64,000 nucleotides of DNA from assembly GCF_963675165.1 (NCBI RefSeq), contig NC_087386.1:3164169-3228168 (forward strand), in the 5' to 3' direction. This document shows positions 43,850-57,552 of this stretch, in pieces. Numbering within the stretch: position 1 is the stretch's first letter; each line of letters begins with the position of its first letter. The notes below the pieces were generated by a model, which was not told where the DNA came from, did no database searches, and saw nothing but the letters and a program-made list of their open reading frames with translations. Source of the stretch: Halichondria panicea (lineage: Eukaryota > Porifera > Demospongiae > Suberitida > Halichondriidae). Both the position numbers and the translations under genes were made by a program.

Positions 43850-45970
43850 GTTTGTTCTAGCATAGATAGTAATTATAGTAGACTAGTCCTCAACTTAGAC
43901 TACATGTACTATCTATGGTTCTATAGTCATCTAGAGTCTAGTTGGGCAGAGCCAAACCTGCATGGCAGTAGGAGAACACCCTTTTCCACATTAATTAAGA
44001 TTAATTTATTATGGCTGAACCAGTATAAACTCTGGCTGATAATTAATTAAGGACATGTAGACATGTTCTACGAATAAGAAAATCATAATGGACAACCCTT
44101 AGGGGAAGTTAGAGTTCTTCAAAATCGATATTAATTTTGTGTGATTTTAAACTGTGCTCTTGAAACCAGGACAATACATTCAAATTTTGCACATTCTGAG
44201 TACCGTAGTTGATGTAATTACAGCGCCACCATATAAACTTAAGTGTCAACTCAGGCTGAACGCAATTATTCAGGTCTTTAAAAAAGCGCCAACGGATAGC
44301 GCTTATAGCCTCCTTCACAAGGCCTCAGGCCTCTCTTCGAGGAAGAGCGGCCTGGAATCGAGGCTAATAAAAAGGCTGTGATGACTAATTAATAAGGCAG
44401 TCAGCTTTTAGTAATACTGTTGTCCTATAATAATTATTATGCACATGCGTTGCATAATCGTATGTCATGATGCGGTATCAGTGACTGGAGAGTGTACAGT
44501 ATGCTGTTGCTGTATCAAGAGTATTATCTACTCTTGTGTATAATGATCTAATTGTATGATGATCAGTGACTGGAGAGTGTACAATTAATTCGGTATCACA
44601 TCTGGTCCAAGTAATTGCAGCGTGTCGTCATTTACAGAGTGCAATTATTTGTGAGTAATTGCACGTCGTCAATGACAACATGTAGTGTTTTCGAATAACA
44701 GCCGCGGCTGAAAATGTGCAGATAACTTCTTCATAATTATAGGTATTGTTATACTCGTGCAATAAGGGATTAATAGTGTTCAATACATAACAAGCACTGG
44801 TACACTCGGCTACGCCTTGCCGTTGCTCGTGCTATTAATCCTATAAAATTGTTGCATTCTTAGTCTACTAACTGTCTAGATGCAGCTGCATGTAACATAC
44901 AGAGTGTAATCGTATGATTGACTGGAAAGTGTACAGTAATTAATTCCGTATCACATCCGATCCAAGTAATTGCACGTCGTCATTGACAGAGTTTACTTGT
45001 CGATTAATTGCAGGTTGTCATTGACAGACAAAAGTGTAGACAATCAAACTACAGCTAGTTTAGTGTCTCTTAGTATAGCCTTGCCATTGCTTGTTACTCG
45101 TGCCCATTTGTATTTTAACCATAATAAAGTCTAACTGTCTAGATGCAACTGTGAGACCAAAAGTCAAACAGTAGCCACTTGCGTACTATGCTAAGAGATT
45201 GCACTAGACACTAAACTAGCTGTAACCAGAGAGCTATAGCACAGCATACTCGGATATATATATACATGTATAGTTGAGCGTGGCCCGACCTTCTGTTAAA
45301 AAAGGAGGTTGGGGTTCTAAAAATGCGCCACTGCATGCAAAGGGGAATTTTTTTCTGGCTGTAATTCGATTTAATTACATGTACTTAGTCTATTGGATGC
45401 GCATTACTTTACACGTACTCTACGTATTAATGTCATTATTCCCTAAAATTATACAAATTAAAGCGCCAGAAAAATTTCCAGGAACGAGGCTAATGTAGAT
45501 AAAACTGCAACCCATTTTACTCGAGCTTTTGTTCTTTGTCGACAATCGATAAAATACAACACGGTATTAATTGGAAGAAGAAATAGAAGTAAAGTTAATG
45601 TCCATCATTTTCTTATTCTCTGCCTCCCATAATCTCTACATGTAGCTCGATCATTTATATTGAGAGCTAGACAATAATAAGAAAAATATAAGCCTGGGGA
45701 CAAGGCTAACCCTTTACATGTAAAAGTAGCATTATAATTACACAGATATTCATGTACCTGTTTGCAATGGCATAACAACATCAATTATAAATAAAACAGC
45801 ACCGTATACTGTCGGTATTAAATAAAACTCAGTGAAAATCTAGAGTTGCAGCTAGCTAATCATGAGTCTGCACAGTGACACATCTTTATACATGAAAAAT
45901 CATACAATAAATATGTTTAAAAAGCACGCATACACGCACAACACTGTTACGAACTATAAATTGTGTCGTA
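43850..45970. other. Intergenic region with repeats
   Basis: No gene seen. One end of the TACCGTAGTTGATGTAATTA element at 44202, a TAGCCTC...GAGGCTA hairpin at 44321-44367, repeats of GTGACTGGAGAGTGTACA and AATTGCACGTCGTC between 44470 and 45030, and the segment shared with 26400-26510. Confidence 0.5.
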
Positions 45971-48900
45971 CTAGTCTGACTGTAGCTCCCCGGCATTTAG
46001 TTGACGTACCACCAGTTGCTTATATATTCCATGCATAGCTATCAGTTCATCGTGAGTTCCTTGCTCAGCCACTGTACCGTTATCTATCACAATCACCTGT
46101 GAATGGGATGCACACAGCATCGGTAACGCCAGGAGTACATTATCATACATATGGCACGTCGACAAAATCAATGACATTACATGTATGTCATAATTACGTA
46201 ATTGTTCGCATAGGAATTTTTGATTGTATTACGTGAATGATAAGTAGTCATGCATGTAAAATGATAAGCTGTGAAAGTTGGCTAAAAATACGTAGTATTT
46301 TGGGAGAAAAATGGGTGCACAATATACAAGAACATCAAACCAATGTGTGCAAGGAATCTCATAATCAAGTGACTCTCATGAATCACAATGCAGCATACCT
46401 GAGAGGCATTCCTAACGGTGGACAGTCTGTGGGCGATGACGATTACAGTCCTGCCTTTCATTGCTCTATCAATGGCCTCTTGAACCAGATGCTCACTCTC
46501 AGCATCAAGGGCACTCGTTGCCTACCAAATACGATGTTGTAATGAGGTACTGTAGAAACTGGATTATTAACGTACGCGCTAATGAGGTCAATAGAGCTCC
46601 TATGCGCTTACATGTATATTACTTGTAATGTTCGAGCCCCACCCAGTAACGGATGTCTCTGACTCACTAAGCAAGCAGGCAATTCATACTCTTATCATAC
46701 TCATAAATTGTATTTATCATATTGACAGAACCAAAGGGTCAAGTCCACCTTATCTTAGACTACATGTATACCCATTCTTTCAGCATCATCAGACAAGGTA
46801 ACAGCATGTGTCTTTCCCGGTGGATATTACCAGCTATGTACATGTAACTACCATGAAGTGTACAAGATACTGTAGTATACATGTAGCTGAATCAATTCTT
46901 AATTCCTTCGCATTTAGTGGAAATTTTCGCGGTTTTTGAGGGCAGAGCAGTTAACACGAACATTAAAACTGAGACCACGCACCGGTATTTTACACATTTG
47001 CACATGCACAGCTTGTAGGTGGGGTGTGGCTTCCTGGCGAAAATTATGGTAATTGAATTAAATTCGAGTACAAAAACCTGTAGTTGAGCATGCGTGATAC
47101 ACTTATAAATTGAGTAAGTGCTAATAATCCAGTTTCTACGGTACTGTAGTGGCCGTGCATGGTCTGAGGTTCCTACACATTTCGAGGCTAGGCCACAGAC
47201 TTGTTCTAAGACTAATTATTGCATGATTCTTGAAACACAATCTTGAACTTCATTATATTTGGAGCATCCTAGATACATGTAGGTATTGGGGTATTCTTTT
47301 GTCAAAACATGTGATTGGGATATCAAGTCCACTTAGATCGAGTGTTCTCAAGATGGAAAGACAAGGGATTAATTTATCCCGTTACTTACCTCATCCAATA
47401 ACAAAATGTCCGGGTTCAGTAGCAGTGCCCTTGCTATTGCAATACGTTGCTTCTGTCCTCCTGACAATCTCACCCCTCTCTCCCCCACCATTGTGTCATA
47501 CCCTTCCTAAAATAATAATAATTTAATTATGACATGGTAAGCACTAGCTGGACTGGGGACTTTAATGAGAGAGCAGTTCTTAAAAGGCCTTGATGATCAA
47601 TAATTAGCTTGTCATATGCCTCAAATCCAGGTAGCTTGAAAGAAGCGGCCTGGATTCGATACAAAGGCTTGTAATTACATGTACTTGTAGATGCATTTGC
47701 AGAACAGCATACTTTGGCAAAACAAAAACAAACAGACTGTGCCTCAGTAAGCTGTCAGAATAGCCATAGGGAGCCAACATACATGTATTCATCAATACCT
47801 ACACAAAATTACCTCAAAAGTTGTAATAAAGTCATGTGCATTTGCTTGTCTGGCAGCATCCTCAATCTGTTAACAATTAAAAATGACAAATCAACACAGA
47901 ATGTTCCTTTGTGATAGTTACGTGTAGAGGGTTCAAGCAGAAGCCATGAGTGTCAACTAGAGCTCGTATTTGAAGCCAAGATTGAAGCAATATGAATTCC
48001 TAAAGCATGTACACAAGTTTAGCTAGCCTCAGTTCACTCAATTAAAAGCTGTCACTTAGGTAGTTAACCCATGCAGGACTGTACCTCTTTCTGAGTGGCA
48101 TTGCTCCTCCCATAGCAGATGTTGTCACTGATGGAGCAGGCAAACAGAACAGGTTCTTGACTCACCAGCCCAATGTGCTTGCGAAACCAAGATGGATCCA
48201 AATCCCGGATGTCCCTACCACCTATAGATGCACAAAGAAGAGATATTTTTGTAAAATCATAGAACATACATGTACATGTACATACAACATGTGGGTTACA
48301 TTCAAGTGATGCCCTTGCTACAATACCGTATAGCGAGTAATTTTCATGGACAAAAATTTCGTTACTTACGTGGACAAGCTGACCTCCACGAACATTTTCC
48401 CCACAAAAACATAGGCATTGGGTACCAGAACGCATGCAATGCAGGAAATGAAGTCAAACGAATTTTTTTACTGATGAAAATCTCCGCATTCATGGGTAAG
48501 CAAATTTTAACCCCACAAAAATTACCTCTATACGATACACGTACATGTACATGTACATAGTACACACAGCACGTCATTTTGTACATGATTTGAATAATAT
48601 GTTAGCCCAGCCTATACCTAATAAAATCCGTCCACCGCTCAGATTATAGAAGTACTCGATGAGTTTGACGATGGTTGACTTGCCACCACCAGATGGTCCA
48701 ACCAAAGCCACCACCTGACCGGGCTTCACATCAAAACTTAAGTCCTGTAAGCGGAAAGAAAAATTGACTGTACTACCAAAAGTAACACATGTACAGTGAA
48801 CTCTTAACTGCACACCTACCCTTATTTAACAATCATACTCACTTTCAAGATATGTTCCTCAGGTCGAGAAGGATAACAGAAATTTACTCTTTCAAAACTT

Positions 48901-51900
48901 ATCTCTGAAATGATGTACATAATTATTATTATGGATAAAATGAACACAGAACACATTTTAGTTTAAAAAATATTGGTGTATTAATATTAGCATACACTTT
49001 CATGTGATTTTGTCTCACCTCCCTCAAAAGGGTCCAAAATAGTGGTGCCGTCAGGTACACTACACACACGATCTAACAGCTGGAAGATTCGAACAGATGC
49101 TCCCACAGCCTACATTGTACATAAGAACGGAAAAGCCATTGCATTTTTAGTGTAAAAAAATCAATACTTAGGCAGCAATGCAGATTTCCAATCTAAATTA
49201 CATGTATGTACAAGTATAGCTGTACACATCCCATGGCTCCCACCCAGTGCTCACTTGCATGAACTCGCCATAAAGGTTAGACAGAAAAGCGAAGGACATG
49301 GCCAGATTTAAGGTGTAGAGCATGAGAGAGATGAGAGTGCCTGGGTCTATCTCTCTGTTCCACACTAGGTAGCCTCCGTACCATAGCACCAGGCTAGATG
49401 CACCCTGCATGACAGTGATTTAATATTACAGCTGTATCACAGGTTCAAAGATGGCCATCAGGTATGTGAAACGAGATTTCAATACAACCAGTTCCAACTT
49501 TAGAGTCTAAGGCCTTACTTGCTACGGTGTACTACTACTTATTATAGTGCTGTGACATTAATACAACGAAATATCCATATAATGTCATATATAGTATTAC
49601 TGAAAAATAAACACCACACACACATTTTCATTTACCTACAATGACAGTACTAGTACAACTGTACTGAAACTTACATACATACAAAAGCTGACAGAGCCCA
49701 TGAAGGTACCAATCATGAAGGCCAGTCTTCTTCCCAGGTTGTAGCTCTTGTCTATGTCATCACTATAAAGGTCCACCATTTTGGTCTCATTAGAGAATGA
49801 TCGCACAGTGACCATGTTGCTAAGAGACTCCTCAGCTGTGCTGCTGGCATGGGCTAACTTGTCCTGGAATTTCTTTTTAATCTTCTTCACGAAACGACCT
49901 GTTTATACACAGACCCTCTTACTCAGACACGTATATAAACATTGTTAGCCAATTACTATACTGTATACGACATTTGAGTGATTGGCTAATTTATGGTAAA
50001 GGGGGAAGCTCGTACTTCAGCCTCTCACATAGTTTCTAGTACATTGTATATCTATGGGATACATGTACATGTACCTCCATACGTATAAAACACAAAACAA
50101 TAATCATGAACGACAAATTAATGTTTGGTATGACTTGAAAACACTCACCATATTGAACTGCAGCTACAGCAATGATTGGCACCACTGACAACAAAACGGC
50201 AGTCAGCTTAGCATTGATGTAAAACATGAGGCCCAGAGAAATGAGCATTTGCAGCGTGTACCGAGCCAACATGGAGAGGTTCTCAGTCACTGCACTCTGT
50301 ACCACTTGTGTGTCCGCTGCCAGTCGGTTTGTTAGCTCACCAGTTCTGGAGAAAACAATATATACATGCAGTAACATAATGTACGTCTTATTGTACATGT
50401 AATACATGTATGCAATCTGTACACAGAAAACAAATTTAGGTCCATACCTGCTTTTGTCAAAGAATCCCATTTCTTGTGTCATGATTACCTTGAAAAGCTG
50501 TGAATGCGAACATCTTATGAAAGTCTCCTAATGTTGATCTACCATATAATGCGACATTTTCGAGGGGCTTAATTATGAATCGCTGTTTTCGTGAGTTAGC
50601 AATCCTACAAGATTAAAGGCGTGGTTTCCAGTAAGCAGTCAATCCACGAAATTTACTTTGCTTTTAGAGGTCAAGGCCATTCATTCCATGAAATTTAAGT
50701 GCCTCGAAAAGTTCACACTATACGGTATTTCTATAATGAATGTTTCTTTTACTGGTACATGTACATGTACATAGCTGCAAGCAGTCTGCACCATAATAAT
50801 GCTAAGGAGTGAATAGCAACCCACCTTTGTCCTGAGTCGTGCTACGAATCTCTCTCCGGATATGTTGAACAGTATCGCCCTGAAGGTGACAGCGATGCAC
50901 CCCACGGCAAAGATGGCTACCAGATACACAACTTCAATGTTCATACGTTCTGGGTGAGAGAAGTGCCAGACATCAACACTGATCGTTTATAACATGTATG
51001 TACTACATATAACTACGTAATAGCTAGCAAATACAGTCAGTGTGTGTGTCATGTAGAAATTTACCTATGGTGTAGTAAACACAAGAGTCACTCGGAGGAG
51101 GAGGATAAATACCAGTGCTGTTTAGTGGAATATAATAATTACGGTAACAAAATAAATATACAGTGACACAGTGGTACCAGTTGTAATGCGGACTGCTCTT
51201 CATAATGAAAGCACTTCAGGTGCTGATGCCTCGGTGAATTTGTCAAAGCTACTGTACATAACATAAAGCTACTAGCTACACACAGATCATATCACTGATG
51301 ATGAACATTTTGGCTATTACCGGTGCTTATCTGTAACTTAACTCAAGAGTGGGAAATGATCTCTTGCAGCTACCAATAGCTAGCGTTCCAGTACAGAACT
51401 AACTACTAAGTAGAGTAGCAACACTCTGTGGACAAGTTTTGCTACGCACTCTTCTCAAAAGGTTGCAATCAAACTAGGGATAACTCGATAACCAAGCATT
51501 ATTTTGCAAATTCACGAATAACATGACTATAATTTAGCCTATCGTTGATCCTTGGAACAGCTGTAGCAGTCTACACAAACATAAACACAAACACAATACC
51601 GTATACCTCACTTGCGCATGCGCCCCGAGGCATTACTAGGCCATACTTATTGCTGTGATTAAGTCAGACTCTCCAGAATTCATTACATGCATGTACTTAC
51701 TAATGAAGACACTCACCAGTTCGATAGTCCTGGAACTGAGTAAGAGATCACACGTCCAAACAACAGAGGAGCAACAGACACAGAAGCAGTTGCTATTATC
51801 AGGCACACACACCCCACTAAGAGTAATGGAATTTCCTGCAAAGATTACATTGATACAACAACGTCATTAACTTCCCAAGTATTGTAAATACGCTTGATAT

Positions 51901-52619
51901 CTGCTCACAGGCAATTTTAGAGTTGAATTACAAAGTAACCACTAGTAAACCATGCAAGAACAAAAAGTTACCGGTTTGGCTAGGAGAATGATTCGTTTAA
52001 AGCTGGCATTATTTGCAACAGCATCATCACTTTTCTCGTCATCTTGACCCACAGGTTCATTGACTAAGAGTCGAATACGTCTCACATGCAGCATACGCTT
52101 GACACACCACCAGCTCATGAAGCCAAGCACCAAATCCACAGCCGGGAACACAATCCCAGCTATGCTCAGTATAATGTACGGCACACTCATACGTAGGTCA
52201 GGATTAATGTTATTATTCCATCGACCACTTATCACTTCAAGTAAGACCATAACTCCTTTGACAACAGCGTAGATTAGAGTACTTACAATGACTACCATCA
52301 TTAAAACGAGGCATACTTGGGAAGCTCGACGACTGGATTTCTTCTGAAAAGTATGGCTTCGAATGAGGCTGCTCTCGAGATAAAACAGACATCCCACTAC
52401 AACAATCCCTCGGACAGCAGCTAAGCAGGCCAAATCGAATGTCGAATGAGTGAACAGGAATTTTTCCACACTGTCCTCCAAGTACAGTGAGTCACCTCCA
52501 GCAAGCCACAGTGCTATGCATACCAGTGACTCCATAGCAACTAACACAGTTGCAACGGTAGTAAAACGTATCAGGGGCAGATGGGACAAAGTCGTTTTGG
52601 TTCCACCTTCAACATCCAT
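45971..52619 (-). CDS. ABCB9/TAP-like half ABC transporter
   Basis: 16 coding exons, 800 residues, all phases consistent: 52619-51972, 51835-51717, 51117-51065, 50949-50825, 50497-50448, 50345-50149, 49898-49675, 49404-49255, 49109-49019, 48904-48843, 48744-48618, 48221-48085, 47866-47813, 47506-47390, 46521-46399, 46096-45971. Exon 1 encodes an extra N-terminal membrane domain of four hydrophobic segments (TMD0), as in ABCB9 (TAPL) and TAP. Then the transporter domain ([38 protein letters not shown]) and nucleotide-binding domain: Walker [11 protein letters not shown]-loop SQEPVLFA, signature [14 protein letters not shown], Walker B ILLLDEATSALD, H-loop IAHRLSTV. It should work as a dimer; ABCB9 moves peptides into lysosomes. 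TMD0 and the NANAHDFI segment favour ABCB9/TAP over the mitochondrial ABCB8/10. Exact orthology is inferred. Confidence 0.93.
46548..47143. mobile_element. 596-bp TIR element in ABC transporter intron 14
   Basis: Ends TACTGTAGAAACTGGATTAT and ATAATCCAGTTTCTACGGTA, TA borders. Truncated sister copy at 35590. Confidence 0.85.
48324..48537. mobile_element. TACCGTATAG-family MITE
   Basis: TACCGTATAGCGAGTAATTT at left, AAATTACCTCTATACGATA at right, about 214 bp, in ABC transporter intron 11. Confidence 0.8.
50540..50727. mobile_element. MITE, CATTTTCGAGG subfamily
   Basis: TACCATATAATGCGACATTT at left and GTTCACACTATACGGTA at right, 188 bp; inner part mirrors 29925-30139 (AGCAATCCTA, GGCGTGG). 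In ABC transporter intron 4. Confidence 0.8.
51195..51640. repeat. Repeat D, copy 2
   Basis: Matches 41700-42140 across its length; lies in ABC transporter intron 2. A 50-bp fragment of the same left end is at 58620-58665. Confidence 0.75.
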
Positions 52620-54474
52620 TTTGAAGAATAGACCTATATGCAGACCTAGTTAAGTATAGACGTCTATGTCTGATAATCTCTGGGGGGCCAGCTCCAACTC
52701 CAGAAAATTTATGCTGAGCCAGCTGACGTCATTAACATGGCAACTTGGCCTGTTTTGTTTATTTGCACTCTGACCTTTATTAATTAAATTTTGTGTTTGT
52801 GTTTGGCAAGTTTTATAAAGTTAAGTGCAGTGCGTACCGTAGCCTCTGGATATCTTGTCAAGTCTGCTCTACCCTCAAATAAGGTATATATAATATTCAG
52901 TGAATTAGATGTAGCGGTCACAATCACAGATTCCTGCCTGCTTTTATATACAGACAGATTTCACTATAAAACCACCGAAGTGTAGTCTGCCTTGAGTTAC
53001 AAACTCCATTAGTTCCTTAGTGGTATTGTACGTACATGTACACAAGCTGGCCGCATCGAACCCTAAATATCAGAATACAAAAGGGATGGAATCGAGGCTG
53101 TCTACACCAGATTGTACTACAAAATGTGAATTGCTCATCGCAAATATTTAAATACGTATGTTCAATAACCTAACCCTACCTGTAGTCCTAGAATATAATT
53201 ATTATGCGTTTTGGCCAATGAAAATATTATGCGTTATTTCCTCGATTAAACGTTGTTATTTAATGAGGATTATACAGGCCCCGAATAAAAGTCAATTATT
53301 GTGCGATACAATTTTGTATTGCTGACATGATAGCCACTCGCATAAATAGCACTAAACAATGAGTTAGAGTAAGAACTTTGATTGGAGGTAAGCTAAATCT
53401 TAGTTCGGAGAGGTTCGCACTTACCAATAACTGTACACAGGCAACCCGAGAGAGTTTGTATCAGGTACCTTCTTAATTCTTTCACTCAAAAAATTTTGAC
53501 CTTTGACCTCAAGTTTGTATAATTATAATAGTGTTGGTGAGCTTGTGTATAAGAGTGAGACATTGGGTAGAGACATCTCTCCACACACCTGGCTGACCAG
53601 CTCGGTCCAAACTGAACACATGTATAAGCATGATCAAAAGGTCAATAATTATAGATTGATGACAAAAGTAGGTATTAATTGCCTGAAGCAAAAGCTTTCT
53701 CTGATGAAAAAAAACTAGGCAACGTTTTTGAAGGCTATTAATGCTTGCCAGCACTGCTACAGTTAATATAAAACGACATAATTTCCTTATCCCTGCTTCC
53801 AGCTTACTAAGTTACTAGTAACTACTTTAATTTTTCATTGGTGGCAGTTATAAACATTAGGGGTACAGTTGAGAGCTACTTAGCCTCGTTCCCGAGCCTG
53901 GTAAATGTGTATACCTGCATGGGTGATAGTGCGTATGCACTTCAAATTTCCCATAATCTGGTTAACCGTACTAAAACATAAAGTCCATACCATAAACTAG
54001 AATCAAAACTAGAATCAGCAGGTAGCACAGTACAAAAACTCCGAGAGACTTTGAAGTGCTACGTTCATAGTACGATTTCCCAGGTTCTGGGTAATTTGAA
54101 GTGCAACAAGCATCCAGCCCCAGAGTTACCATAGAGAAAAGTTAGGCCGGGAACAAGGCTAAAAACTACGTGTATCCCACTAAAACTGTAGATTTCTATC
54201 GCAAAATTGTAATTAGTGACCCTTTGGCCCTGACAGACCTCCTCTGGCTAGTTGTACACTGTTTAAAGTCCTTGTAAGTACATTTAAAGTGACGTGAAAA
54301 GGATGTGTATAGCACCATTATACAATTAGCCTTGGATTCACCTAAATTTATCCTTGCTAGAATTGCTCTCTATTCAAAAAGAACTTAATGTGGCCTAAGC
54401 TAAGAAATGTAACTAAGACATTTATTTGGTGATCACTTGCCACTATATTTTATATTTTGGTTGCAGACAAAACC
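52620..54474. other. Shared upstream region of the ABC transporter and BRK1
   Basis: The two genes diverge from here. No TATA box stands out. A TIR-like pair TAGCCTCGTTCCCGAGCC (53881) / GGCCGGGAACAAGGCTA (ending 54162) marks a 282-bp element distantly like E1 ends. An untranslated first exon of BRK1 is expected, since an acceptor (TTGGTTGCAG) precedes its start. Confidence 0.5.
53881..54162. mobile_element. 282-bp TIR element, TAGCCTCG-like ends
   Basis: Ends TAGCCTCGTTCCCGAGCCTG and AGGCCGGGAACAAGGCTA. A block CCCA-AATCTGG near the left is mirrored near the right. No clear target duplication. Confidence 0.6.
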
Positions 54475-54678
54475 ATGACATCAATGCAAGGTCAGATTCA
54501 GCAAGACTGGAATAACCGAGAATTTGTTGAAATCATAACATCAAGTATCAAGAAAATTGCAGAATTTTTGAATGCTTTCGACCTGTCAGCTCGTTCACGT
54601 TTAGCTGCTTTGAATCAAAAGCTTACTGCTCTGGAAAGACAAGTTGACTATATCGAAGCAAGAGTTAGCAAGACATAG
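54475..54678 (+). CDS. BRK1: BRICK1 (HSPC300), WAVE complex subunit
   Basis: 67 residues, close to the 75 of human BRK1 and nearly identical in its core: [56 protein letters not shown]. This small coiled-coil protein is a subunit of the WAVE regulatory complex that switches on Arp2/3 actin branching. The coding sequence is a single exon here; TTGGTTGCAG ending at 54466 is a good splice acceptor, so a leader exon probably lies upstream. The start is the second ATG-type possibility; an open frame extends 18 bases further up but crosses the acceptor. Confidence 0.97.
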   Translation: MTSMQGQIQQDWNNREFVEIITSSIKKIAEFLNAFDLSARSRLAALNQKLTALERQVDYIEARVSKT

Positions 54679-55897
54679 CCTAGTACAAATCAAAACAGAA
54701 AACTTTATCAGTTACATGTTAAATATTGCATTTTAGCCTGAATTTTGTGTTTTGCACTTGATCATGTGATGGAGTGATATAATTAGTGGAGTCAACGTTA
54801 ATCGTGAGTGGTGCTATGGAATGGTAGCTAGTATTCTGCAGCGCATACCGTACAAAATTATTGGGAGCATTACACAGTGAAAGGGCATATGTGCACAGTG
54901 TACATACATGTTACCAGGAGTGCTGCATGAATATTCACGTACACCTGATGTTAGTTACTTATTAATTATTACTTTGTTATAGTTATATACGCATTTATAC
55001 ACTATCTGGAACTAGTGAATATCTGTTCCCACACACTCGGCACACAGCTGAGGGCATACTCTTTTGATCTATACAGTACAGGTCACGAGTTAATTTGGTT
55101 TAAGGTTATCACAATTTCGAACAAACTTTATACAGCTGTTCATGAACACCAAACCATTGATTGTTTTACTTCATGCGTAGTGTACTAAACATCTGCTATG
55201 GTAACATCATGATGAAGAGCTAGTTCCTAAGAAAGAAGACGATTTTGGAAGTCCAACTTCAGCAGCATAGGTTCTATATAATTATAGTGGGTGACAAACA
55301 ACGGCATTACCCTGCATGTGACATTGCATATTAGGGGCTGAATGTTAAAACATAATCATTGCATGAATCGACTTAGTTGTGGATATATAGGCCCTGGAAA
55401 ACCTTGCAGTATAATTAAGAAGAAATGTGAGCAGCAATGAAATAACTATCTACCTATACCATTAAGGCGTCAATAAACGGTGACCGAGCAGCTACATCAG
55501 CAAAATACTTGTCGGGGAGGGGGGGGGGGGGGTATTTTGAGAAAGCATTTTGTTTATAATTATGGACTAGGCGATTCATATAATTACATGTACAAAAGCG
55601 ATGTGTGCTCTCTGTGACATTTTTGATGGCCGCAGTAGTGCCACTTATACACACCTCGGGTTAACAAGGCCAGCCTGTAGTCTACCGGCCTCTAGTGAGA
55701 GGTATGTTCTTGAAGAAACAAAACTGGGATGCTATACTATAAGGCTGCCATCCTTATTATAATTAGAGCACCACCCCTTGTCATGTTTTACTATATAAAT
55801 CGATCGGATTTATCACAGTTATTCATTTGTACCATGCTCTAGAGTCATTTTCATCATTTGTCAGTAAACATTACACATAATTATAATATAGACTGAC
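54679..55897. other. Region between BRK1 and NIT2 3' ends
   Basis: The two genes converge. No gene or repeat family recognised; a G-run of about 14 bases at 55517 and an AATAAA at about 55470 are the only marks. Confidence 0.5.
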
Positions 55898-57548
55898 TTA
55901 ATTATGACACACCTTACATACACCGGCAGTAATTACTTTAACAGGAGAATATACGTCATATCGTTTTTGAATCATTAGGGGTAGTCCTTCTCTGATTTCA
56001 TCAAGCCTTTTCAAGTCCACCTCACCGTACACTATACTTTCTTTTTCTTTTGTAGAGGCGATAACATCACCTCTGTAATAAATAGGTTATTGATTAGACA
56101 CAACAAGCTACATGCAAGCACATACCCTGGATTTGAGATCATAGAGTGCCCGTATGCAGTGTAACACGCCCCAGGAGAGTCATCTCTAGCAGGACTGATG
56201 GCCGTAACATACAGCTGGTTCTGCAAGGCACTGAAGCGAAGTAGGCTATAAGTAACTAAATGACAGGCTGTACTATATAGACCTCACATTGCTCTAATCA
56301 GTACTTCCCAATCCGGTGGTCCAGTTATCATGCTGAAAGCTGCTGGGTAGCATATCAACTTGCAGCCTGGATTGTGAATACATACATTACGTAGATACGT
56401 GTGTGGCTATAAACTTTAATTATATAGTACCTTTTTGTGCGTAGAGAGATGCTAGCTCAGGGAATCTAATGTCACGACAGATACCAATTCCAATCTTACA
56501 CCACTCTGTTGAAGAAGAGCGTAGATGAAAAAACAGAAAAAAAATTGCGTTTGAAGTATGCCTGTGTCAAATGTGAAAAGTTCACTTCCTCCAGTGAGGG
56601 TAACAGACTCCTTGAACTTTATCTTCCCAGGAATGTCAATATCAAATAGGTGCATCTGTGTACACAACCAGCATAATTTTGAATTGTAACAGGAATGTAT
56701 TTCTTGCATCTCAATCCATTAACAATTTTATCAAGCAGTTATTACAGTGTACTTACTTTCCTGTACTTTCCTAGAAAATCTCCCTGAGGTCCAAACACAG
56801 CACACGTATTGTAAAAATTGTCTCCATCCTTCTCTGGAATAGATCCTGCATATAATTATGAGTTCAAGTTAATTTAATAAGATTGTGTCTGGAAAAAACC
56901 CAGTGGATGATTAAACTGTGAAGAAAATTGCTGGTCCGCCCTTGAAAAAAAGTGGTCCTTGAAATCTATACACTGCATGGTATATTATGGTGTGGAGAGA
57001 ACCCAGGTTGCCATATAAATAGCTCTAAAGAACATTACAAGTGCTACAAAAATTATTAAGTGGACAGGAGGGACCATATTTCTCTGGATCGACCAAAATT
57101 TAGAACGAAAAAATTGGTCCCTGACCATTTTTTCAAATTATGCGCAACATGCATTATTTAGTGACTGACCACCAATTAGGTAGATCCTACACTCTCTAGC
57201 AAGTTTGGAGAGACAATCACTGGTAATACCACCTGGGATGGTCTCAGCATAGTCAGGGAAACAGCCCGTGTCGTACGGAGAGTTGAAGCACTCCTATATA
57301 CAACATATAAATTAGACACAGATCGTAATAAAATAATAGGGGAAATCTATGATACTAATTATGTCTAGATCAAAGGACAAAGGACACAGCAGTAAAAAAA
57401 ATAGCTTGGCACTCACAGGGAGAGAAATGACTCTTGCGTTATTTTCAGCAGCTTCCCTGATCAGGCTCTCCGCCTTGTGAAGGTTTGCATTCTTGTCTTT
57501 TCCAACTGTTAGCTGTATTAAAGCTATCTTAAACTTCCCAGCTGCCAT
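55898..57548 (-). CDS. NIT2: Omega-amidase NIT2 (nitrilase family)
   Basis: Eight exons: 57548-57417, 57293-57170, 56845-56757, 56655-56562, 56505-56431, 56366-56288, 56230-56126, 56072-55898; 290 residues (human about 276). Hydrolyses alpha-ketoglutaramate and alpha-ketosuccinamate in glutamine and asparagine metabolism. Nitrilase catalytic triad in place: Glu in [10 protein letters not shown], Lys in YRKMHLFDID, Cys in [10 protein letters not shown]. Other family matches: [43 protein letters not shown]. Start chosen at [13 protein letters not shown]; upstream in-frame codons belong to a mobile element. Intron 4 has a GC donor. The start codon is about five bases from the edge of repeat copy B, whose ACAACAG could act as a splice acceptor for a leader exon. 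Confidence 0.96.
56506..56561 (-). other. GC-AG intron in NIT2
   Basis: Exon ends ACACAG and the intron starts GCATAC, ends CAACAG, 56 bases. Needed to join FTFDT to EWCKIG in phase; no GT alternative fits. Confidence 0.8.
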
Positions 57549-57552
57549 TGAA

